From contig NZ_FXTA01000003.1 of NCBI RefSeq assembly GCF_900182645.1, positions 310,001 to 374,000 of the forward strand: a stretch of 64,000 nucleotides of DNA, in the 5' to 3' direction. Both the position numbers and the translations under genes were made by a program. The notes beneath the pieces were generated by a model that saw only the letters and a program-made list of their open reading frames with translations, made no database searches and had not been told where the DNA came from. Positions 28,028-33,749 of this stretch are shown one piece after another (position 1 is the stretch's first letter; each line of letters starts with the position of its first letter). The DNA comes from Flavobacterium resistens. Its GTDB lineage: Bacteria; Bacteroidota; Bacteroidia; Flavobacteriales; Flavobacteriaceae.

Positions 28028-28113
28028 TATTGCCACAAAACCACTAAGCTGCAAAGTTTTTTTTAGCGTTACCCTTTGCGCCTCTGTACCTTTGTCTCTC
28101 TGAACCTTAAAGT
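28028..28113. repeat. 8-bp-periodic inverted repeat
   Basis: The left arm holds AACCACTA, AGCTGCAA, AG. The right arm, read on the minus strand, is AGGTTCAG, AGAGACAA, AGGTACAG, AGGCGCAA, AGGG. All are at exact 8-bp steps with the same AGnnnCnA core. It fills the gap between tatD and the bestrophin-like gene. Confidence 0.68.
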
Positions 28114-28911
28114 CTAAATCCCAAAAAAGCTTTTAGAATTCCTAGCCGTTTCCTCCCCTACTTTAGCTAAAGTAATACCTTTAAACTGTGCAATTGTTCC
28201 GGCAACATACGGCAGAAAAGCAGGTTCGCAACGACGTTCGTGATATTTCTTCAAGAGACTGTTCGGGACATTTTTAGGAAGCATAAACGGCGCATCGGTT
28301 TCGATCATCATTCGGTCCAGCGGTACGTACTGAATGACTTCTTTTAAATGACCGAAACGTTTGGTATCTGAAATCGCTCCCGTAAAACCCAGATAAAATC
28401 CGTTATCGAGATAGGTTTTGGCTTCTTGCAACGTTCCCGTAAAACAATGCACAACGGCTTTTGGCAATTGCGGTAAATAGTCTTTGGTAATATTCATAAA
28501 AGAATTAAAAGCGCTTCGTTCGTGCAAAAACAAAGGTTTCTGCACTTCGATCGCCAATTCTAATTGGGCTTTATAACATTCTTCCTGTTTGTTTCGGGGC
28601 GAAAAGTCGCGATCAAAATCGAGTCCGCATTCGCCAACGGAAACGACTTGTTTCTGTTTTAATAAATTTCGCAGTTTTGAAATACTTTGTGCATCAAAAC
28701 TCTTCGCATCATGCGGATGTATTCCGGCTGTCGAATATAATATTCCCGGATATTGTTTCGCGATTTCTAATGAAGCTTCACTATTTCGTACGCTTGTGCC
28801 CGTGAGTATCATTTGCAATACGTCGGCGTCGAGCGCGTCTTGTACGACATCGTCTATGTCGTTTTGGAATTGTTTGTTCGTTAAATTAATTCCTATATCT
28901 ATATATGTCAT
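28114..28911 (-). CDS. tatD: TatD family nuclease
   Basis: A 265-residue metal-dependent TIM-barrel hydrolase. It has IDIGINLTNKQF at the start (as in E. coli TatD rather than the HxH form of YcfH), TAGIHPHDAKSF, SVGECGLDFDRDFS, HERSAF, VVHCFTGT and MMIETDAPF, which together give the metal ligands and active site. Family members are 3'-5' exonucleases acting on DNA and RNA and in quality control. It lies between rtcB and the bestrophin-like gene, all on the minus strand, with repeat elements on both sides. Confidence 0.92.
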   Translation of the reverse strand: MTYIDIGINLTNKQFQNDIDDVVQDALDADVLQMILTGTSVRNSEASLEIAKQYPGILYSTAGIHPHDAKSFDAQSISKLRNLLKQKQVVSVGECGLDFDRDFSPRNKQEECYKAQLELAIEVQKPLFLHERSAFNSFMNITKDYLPQLPKAVVHCFTGTLQEAKTYLDNGFYLGFTGAISDTKRFGHLKEVIQYVPLDRMMIETDAPFMLPKNVPNSLLKKYHERRCEPAFLPYVAGTIAQFKGITLAKVGEETARNSKSFFGI

Positions 28912-28932
28912 TTTTTTCTTTTTAAGTTGCTA

Positions 28933-28985
28933 TCCCGATAGCTATCGGGACTAAGAGGCTAAGGTGCTAAGGTTTTTTTCTCTCT
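28933..28985. repeat. Perfect 18-bp palindrome followed by 8-bp-periodic repeat
   Basis: TCCCGATAGCTATCGGGA (28933-28950) is a perfect palindrome. It leads straight into CTAAG units at 8-bp steps (AGAGGCTA, AGGTGCTA, AGG), followed after a T7 tract by an inverted partial unit (CTCTAGAACC). It lies between rtcB and tatD. Confidence 0.65.
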
Positions 28986-29010
28986 AGAACCGATTATTTT
29001 TTCTTTTAAG

Positions 29011-29078
29011 ATTTTAGAAGAAAGAAGCAAGAGACAAGACCACAATATCTTGCTTCTTGCCTCTTGCTTCTCTTTAGT
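29011..29078. repeat. 7-bp-periodic inverted repeat, AAGCAAG type (no gene inside)
   Basis: The left arm AAAGAAGCAAGAGACAAGA (29021-29039) and the right arm TCTTGCTTCTTGCCTCTTGC then TTCTC (29049-29072) are complementary over at least 15 of 16 bases, with 7-bp internal steps. The right arm ends at the rtcB stop codon, so the hairpin may also end that transcript. The arms are the same sequence type as those flanking the S23 gene at 37.4 kb. Confidence 0.72.
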
Positions 29079-30495
29079 CTTCACGGCTTCCATCATCAGC
29101 CATTCTCACTAATTTCGGTGTAAACTTCGCTACAACATCAACCAAATCCTGTTGTGCTTCCATCACCTGATTGATATCTTTATACGCCATTGGAGCTTCG
29201 TCCAGACCTGCTCCGATAAGCGTAACACCATGATCTTTCAGGATCGATTTCATTTCGGTTGGTGTGATGTTTTTAATGGCTTGGGTTCTGCTCATTTGTC
29301 TTCCTGCTCCATGCGAAGCCGAATTGATGGCGTTCTCCTCGCCTTTTCCTCTCACCAAAAATCCTGGTGCGGTCATACTTCCCGGAATGATTCCCATAAC
29401 GCCTTTTCCGGCTGGAGTCGCTCCTTTTCTATGTACGATCACTTCTTCACCGTTCCAAATTTCTTTCCAGGCGAAATTATGATGGTTTTCAACTTTGGCT
29501 AAAATCGTCGCACCCAAAGCGCGTTCCATTTTGTTATGAATAATCTCGTGACAAGCCGAAGCGTAATCTCCCGCCAAATTCATTGCCAGCCAATATTCCT
29601 GACCTAATTGCGAATTCATATCTAAATACGCTAAGTTTTTTGCCACTTCTGGAAGTTTACATTCCTCTTTCGCGATTTTCGTATAATGTCCGGCAATTGT
29701 AGCTCCCATTCCGCGTGAACCGGAATGCGTTAACAAAGCGACGTATTTTCCTTTTGGAATATTCAAAACTGCATCGTCTTGCGCAAATTCCATGATTCCG
29801 AATTCCACAAAGTGATTTCCACCACCTGAAGATCCTAATTGCGACCAGGCTTTATCCTTCAAGTTCTTCACAAACGGATTCATATTGAAAGTTTCGTTCT
29901 CCAAAACCGCATGATCTGATTTGTACTGACCATGAAATCCGTGTCCCGCTCCAAAAATGGAATTCGCAATTAATTCTTTTTTGAATTTAGCTTCGTTTTC
30001 AAAGTAAAAATCTTCCGGAATATCATAAACTGACAATGCCATTCTACACCCAATATCAACTCCAACGCCATACGGAATAATGGCATTTTTTGTGGCTAAA
30101 ACTCCGCCAATCGGTAATCCATAACCTTGGTGCGCGTCTGGCATTAAAGCTCCGGCAACCGTAACAGGCAATTTCATAGCAACTTCCATTTGTTTTCTGG
30201 CTCCGTCTTCGATATGATCTAATCCGTAAGCCGAATACGCATTTGGATTTTCATTTAAAGCGATGAAATCTTCTGGTTTTTCATTCGATTTTTCGATTAA
30301 AGCTACAGCCAGTTTGCTGAAAATTTTATCGTCTATATAATTCTCCGGAGTTTCTAAGACGTTTTTGAAATTTGTTATCATTTTGTCTCTTGTGAATCCG
30401 TTTCTTTTGCTGTTTATTTTTAAGGCGATTCCGATTATTTTTCCTTCTGGGAATCCTAATTCTAATATATCTGTACCGTTTATTTGTGTTTTCAT
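29074..30495 (-). CDS. rtcB: RNA-splicing ligase RtcB
   Basis: A 473-residue GTP-dependent RNA ligase joining 2',3'-cyclic phosphate or 3'-phosphate ends to 5'-OH ends. Active-site elements are MPDAHQGYGLPIGGVLA (His122), GVGVDIGCRMALS (Asp147, Cys150), SGGGNHFVEFG (Asn227, His228), LTHSGSRGMG and the guanylylated-His block SASHGAGRQMSR; all metal and nucleotide ligands seem present. Length is that of the bacterial form. It probably heads the minus-strand series with tatD. No archease gene is visible. Regulation by the divergent WYL gene is inferred only. Confidence 0.95.
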   Translation of the reverse strand: MKTQINGTDILELGFPEGKIIGIALKINSKRNGFTRDKMITNFKNVLETPENYIDDKIFSKLAVALIEKSNEKPEDFIALNENPNAYSAYGLDHIEDGARKQMEVAMKLPVTVAGALMPDAHQGYGLPIGGVLATKNAIIPYGVGVDIGCRMALSVYDIPEDFYFENEAKFKKELIANSIFGAGHGFHGQYKSDHAVLENETFNMNPFVKNLKDKAWSQLGSSGGGNHFVEFGIMEFAQDDAVLNIPKGKYVALLTHSGSRGMGATIAGHYTKIAKEECKLPEVAKNLAYLDMNSQLGQEYWLAMNLAGDYASACHEIIHNKMERALGATILAKVENHHNFAWKEIWNGEEVIVHRKGATPAGKGVMGIIPGSMTAPGFLVRGKGEENAINSASHGAGRQMSRTQAIKNITPTEMKSILKDHGVTLIGAGLDEAPMAYKDINQVMEAQQDLVDVVAKFTPKLVRMADDGSRED

Positions 30496-30512
30496 TTTTT
30501 CTTTTTTAAGGG

Positions 30513-30545
30513 GAAAAGTGTCAGAGACTCATAGGTGCAAAGGTT
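30513..30545. repeat. 8-bp-periodic dispersed repeat
   Basis: Units AGTGTCAG, AGACTCAT, AGGTGCAA, AGG follow at 8-bp steps between rtcB and the HEPN-like gene. The end of the run overlaps the direct repeat at 30537-30568. Confidence 0.55.
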
Positions 30546-30568
30546 TTAAACTACTACGTAATTATTTT
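30537..30568. repeat. Direct repeat, downstream copy flanking the HEPN-like gene
   Basis: A 32-bp stretch starting GCAAAGGTTTTAAACTACTA recurs with about three differences and one 1-bp gap at 31178-31210. The core (21 bp, from AAACTACTACG) has a single mismatch. It overlaps the stop codon of the gene between the two copies. Confidence 0.7.
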
Positions 30569-31136
30569 AAAATCGCCCACGATTCTCTTTTTGTTGCAAT
30601 AAAATTTCATTAATTCTCTTAATCTCATTTATAATTGGTCCCATTTCATATTCGACGTTGAACATCTTAAAAATATCCTTATCATAAAAATATGCTCTAA
30701 AAAATGTTCTATCATCATCGACGTAAATTCTTGGTCCCACGTATTTCTGCATTACTTGATATGTGGTATTTTTTCTTAAAAAATCATCTAATTTCTCGTC
30801 AAAATGTTCGATATGATTTCTCATATCTCGATTTTTCAAAACACTTGAATCATTAACAAGATAAACTTCACGTAACTTGTTCCCTCTATTTTTATGATAT
30901 ACATCATTCCCTGAAGGCCAAAAAAAACGAGAAATTCCTCCTGCATTAAGAATGATATTTTGAAGCAAATCTAAAATCACTTCATCGTTTTGACAATCAT
31001 AATAATCTTTTTTCCAGAAAACGTCTAATGCTTCAGCATCATTCAAAATTGAACGTGTTTTTGTTAATAAAGCTTGGCTATAAAAAGCTTCATTAAAAAG
31101 ATGGATTTCAAATTCTGAATTTTTCATACATATCAA
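30567..31136 (-). CDS. Hypothetical protein with HEPN-like RNxxxH motif
   Basis: A 189-residue soluble helical protein; the start may be Met4 (31127). I recognise no named family. The block NRDMRNHIEHFDEKLDDFL contains R106-N-H-I-E-H111, which fits the R-x4-H (typically RNxxxH) active-site motif of HEPN ribonucleases and lies in a predicted helix after a longer helical region, as expected for that fold. The C-terminal half contains VDDDRTFFRAYFYD. It lies next to rtcB and is flanked by a ~32-bp direct repeat, so it may have been acquired separately. The HEPN call is a motif-level inference. Confidence 0.6.
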   Translation of the reverse strand: MICMKNSEFEIHLFNEAFYSQALLTKTRSILNDAEALDVFWKKDYYDCQNDEVILDLLQNIILNAGGISRFFWPSGNDVYHKNRGNKLREVYLVNDSSVLKNRDMRNHIEHFDEKLDDFLRKNTTYQVMQKYVGPRIYVDDDRTFFRAYFYDKDIFKMFNVEYEMGPIINEIKRINEILLQQKENRGRF

Positions 31137-31177
31137 TTTTATAAAAATTAGACAATGGTTATTGTTTTATTTCTTGA

Positions 31178-31210
31178 GCAAAGATTTCAAAACTACTACG
31201 CAATTATTTT
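31178..31210. repeat. Direct repeat, upstream copy flanking the HEPN-like gene
   Basis: A 33-bp stretch starting GCAAAGATTTCAAAACTACT is the second copy of the repeat at 30537-30568. It lies 41 bp upstream of the gene's first ATG. Confidence 0.7.
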
Positions 31211-31251
31211 GCGCAGTAAAAAAAGAATTTTAAATTTGAGTAAAAAACAAC

Positions 31252-31866
31252 ATGAATTTAGAGAAAATCTATTCTGAATTACTCTCAAAAATTGGCTTTT
31301 CAGCAAATGAAATTCAGCAAAAATGGAAAGATTTACAAAAGACATATTCAGGAAAATCAAGGCATTATCATAATCTTAACCATTTAAAAGAAATGATTGA
31401 GAGCTTTGAAATCTATCGGGACAAACTTGAAAACCCGGATGAAATATTATTTTCTATTTTTTATCATGATTTTGTTTATTCAGCTTCTAAAAAAGATAAC
31501 GAACTTAAAAGTGCTGAATATGCTTTGGCTGTTTTACCTGAAAATGTCATTCTAAATAAACAATTGATTTTTGATGCAATCTGCGCGACACAGCAACATC
31601 ATCAAAATGAAATTGAAGATATTAATTGGCTAATCGATTTTGATTTGAAAATCCTCGCTAAAGATTGGGGAGATTACAAAATTTATTTCGAACAAATTCG
31701 AAAAGAATATCGCATTTATCCTGATTTTCTATACAAACCCGGGCGTGCAAAAGCTTTGAAACATTTTCTTGAGAATGATTTTATTTTTCAAACTGAGGAG
31801 TTTAGAGATTTATACGAAGAAAAAGCGAGACAAAATATTGAAAACGAGATTTCATTATTAACGTAA
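31252..31866 (+). CDS. HD-superfamily phosphohydrolase
   Basis: A 204-residue predicted metal-dependent HD hydrolase. Metal ligands are suggested by RHYHNLNHLKEMI (about residues 37-49), the HD pair in SIFYHDFVYSASKKDNE (about 74-90) and the later ATQQHHQNEIEDINWLIDFDLKILA. This matches the short HD proteins annotated as predicted metal-dependent phosphohydrolases. The substrate is unknown, possibly a nucleotide or cyclic phosphate. It is divergent from the HEPN-like gene and upstream of the WYL regulator on the same strand. Confidence 0.85.
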   Translation: MNLEKIYSELLSKIGFSANEIQQKWKDLQKTYSGKSRHYHNLNHLKEMIESFEIYRDKLENPDEILFSIFYHDFVYSASKKDNELKSAEYALAVLPENVILNKQLIFDAICATQQHHQNEIEDINWLIDFDLKILAKDWGDYKIYFEQIRKEYRIYPDFLYKPGRAKALKHFLENDFIFQTEEFRDLYEEKARQNIENEISLLT

Positions 31867-31868
31867 AT

Positions 31869-31963
31869 GCGTGAGGGATTGAAGTGGAGCTCTTTTTTAA
31901 GGCGATTTTTCTTCGCCTTAAAAAAAGCGGGAACGTAAAGCCCGACCCGGAGGGGCACGCCCA
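31869..31963 (+). ncRNA. Conserved structured RNA element, Flavo-1-like
   Basis: It begins 2 nt after the HD stop codon. An outer GCGTG / CACGC pairing encloses a long stem (TTTTTTAAGGCGA / TCGCCTTAAAAAA) and conserved blocks GAGGGATTGAAG and AAAGCCCGACCCGG. I have the impression that these blocks recur widely in flavobacterial intergenic regions, and the layout resembles the Flavo-1 RNA motif; the exact family name is from memory. It lies between the HD and WYL genes. Confidence 0.65.
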
Positions 31964-31977
31964 AAAACAACATAACA

Positions 31978-33015
31978 ATGTCACAAAACAAAAATGCTTT
32001 AATCCGGTACAAGACAATCGATAAATGTCTGCAGAATAAATACCGGCAATGGACTTTAGAAGATTTGATCGAATGTTGTTCTGAATCTTTATTTGAATAT
32101 GAAGGACGACAAAATCCAATTAGCAAACGAACGATTCAAATGGATATTCAATTGATGCGAAGTGAAAAACTCGGTTATAATGCGCCAATCGTTGTTTACG
32201 ATAAGAAGTACTATAAATATGAAGATGAAGATTTCACCATAACCGATATTCCGCTGACGGAGACCGACATGAATGTTTTGACCGAAACCGTTTCGATGTT
32301 GAAGCAATTTAAAGATTTTTCTCTTTTTAATGATGTATCAGATATTCTACAGCGATTGGAGGACAAAATCTACGCCGAAAAGTCGCACACAAAGCCTGTA
32401 ATCTATTTGGATAAAAATGAAAATTTAAAAGGCTTACATTATTTAGATGAAATTTATCAGGCGATAATTAAAAAAGTTACGTTGGTAATTACTTATAAAT
32501 CTTTTAAATCCAGAGAAGAAACGAAATTTCATTTTCATCCTTTTATATTGAAGGAATTCAATAATCGATGGTTTTTGATTGGGAAAAAGAAATCTTCACA
32601 ACCTATTACAAATTTGGCTTTAGACAGAATTATAGCAATTGACTACGATTTTAACCTCCCATATATAGAAGAAGATTTTGATGCCGATGCTTATTATAAG
32701 AATGTAATTGGCGTTACCGTTAATTCGGGATTACAACCCAGACGAATCGAACTTTGGATCGATGCTGTAAATGCACCATATGTTCTAACAAAACCTTTGC
32801 ATCCGTCCCAGCGATTAATTAAAGAAAACGAAGATCACAGTATTATAGTACATATATTTCTTTCTCCTAATTATGAAATGGAACGTATATTATTAGGTTT
32901 TGGCGACGGAATTGAAGTTCTCCGCCCCGAATATCTTCGAAACAGAATGAAAAAAATTCTTGAAAAAGCAATTTCCAGATACGAACCTGAAAATAATACT
33001 GAATTAAACCTATAA
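31978..33015 (+). CDS. WYL-domain transcriptional regulator
   Basis: A 345-residue regulator. The N-terminal part (about 1-75: YRQWTLEDLIECCSESLFEYEG, ISKRTIQMDIQLMRSEKLGY) is a winged-helix-type DNA-binding domain. The middle and end contain the WYL ligand-binding domain (about 150-245: LVITYKSFKSREETKFHFHPFILKEFNNRWFLIG, LDRIIAIDYDF) and a WCX extension. WYL domains are thought to sense nucleic-acid fragments or nucleotides and often regulate rtcB or defence operons. Its position beside rtcB suggests that it controls this island. Confidence 0.9.
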   Translation: MSQNKNALIRYKTIDKCLQNKYRQWTLEDLIECCSESLFEYEGRQNPISKRTIQMDIQLMRSEKLGYNAPIVVYDKKYYKYEDEDFTITDIPLTETDMNVLTETVSMLKQFKDFSLFNDVSDILQRLEDKIYAEKSHTKPVIYLDKNENLKGLHYLDEIYQAIIKKVTLVITYKSFKSREETKFHFHPFILKEFNNRWFLIGKKKSSQPITNLALDRIIAIDYDFNLPYIEEDFDADAYYKNVIGVTVNSGLQPRRIELWIDAVNAPYVLTKPLHPSQRLIKENEDHSIIVHIFLSPNYEMERILLGFGDGIEVLRPEYLRNRMKKILEKAISRYEPENNTELNL

Positions 33016-33210
33016 TTTTTTGAATAATACCGAATTAAACCTCGTTTTAAAATCAAAAAAGTTTTTTTACCATATGAATTTTGTTAAAATTTCAAAAAAG
33101 AATAGTATATTTCAGTTAAAATTTAACCATAAAACCCTAGAAACCAAAGGCATTTTTTAATTAACCAAAAATTTATTTAAAAATAATATGCACGCATAGT
33201 ATTTTTTAAT

Positions 33211-33218
33211 TATATTTG
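33211..33218 (+). promoter_or_regulatory. -7 element of the marR-fad operon
   Basis: TATATTTG fits TAnnTTTG and lies 19 bp before the marR start codon. No clear TTTG is visible at the expected upstream distance, so the promoter may be weak or activator-dependent. Confidence 0.45.
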
Positions 33219-33236
33219 AAATCGATATAGTTACCT

Positions 33237-33695
33237 ATGAAAGATAAAACGATAGATTATATTTTGAGAGCGACATGGCAAGCTGTTTCAAGAATGTATA
33301 ACGAAGAAGCTGCAAAGTACGATGCAACAATGGCAACCGGATTTGCACTTTTAAGCATGGACAAGGAAGAAGGAACACCATCGACCGCTTTGGGCCCTAG
33401 AATGGGAATGGAAGCTACAAGCTTAACCAGAACGCTCAAATCTATGGAAGAAAAAGGATTAATTGTTCGCAAGAAAAACCCAAGCGACGGCCGTGGTGTT
33501 TTGATTTACCTGACCGAATTTGGAAAAGAAAAAAGAGATTTATCTAAAAATACAGTTCTGAAGTTTAATGAAACGGTAAAGAAACATGTTTCGGAAGAAA
33601 AGCTGAAACATTTTATCGAAGTTTCTGAAATCATCAATGAACTGATTCACGATAAAAATATATTTAATCAAACAGAAAATACAGAAAATGAATAG
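33237..33695 (+). CDS. MarR family transcriptional regulator
   Basis: A 152-residue winged-helix regulator. The recognition region is TALGPRMGMEATSLTRTLKSMEEKGLIVRKKNPSDGRGVLIYLTEFG, giving helix-turn-helix plus wing with DGR, as in MarR proteins. It is the first gene of the beta-oxidation operon, 54 bp ahead of the fused dehydrogenase/hydratase gene. It probably represses the operon and is released by an acyl-CoA; that role is inferred from position. Confidence 0.9.
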   Translation: MKDKTIDYILRATWQAVSRMYNEEAAKYDATMATGFALLSMDKEEGTPSTALGPRMGMEATSLTRTLKSMEEKGLIVRKKNPSDGRGVLIYLTEFGKEKRDLSKNTVLKFNETVKKHVSEEKLKHFIEVSEIINELIHDKNIFNQTENTENE

Positions 33696-33749
33696 TATTT
33701 CTTTTAAGAGATAATTCAGATTCTGGCAAAAAACAAATATTAAGTACCT

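Noticed and set aside
31408..31420. CTATCGGGAC inside the HD gene as another copy of the dispersed palindrome
   Set aside because: Only half of the palindrome is present and the codons fit the HD protein; chance similarity is likely.
31788..32126. Minus-strand ORFs across the HD-WYL junction
   Set aside because: They cross the Flavo-1-like RNA and the WYL gene start and have no independent support.
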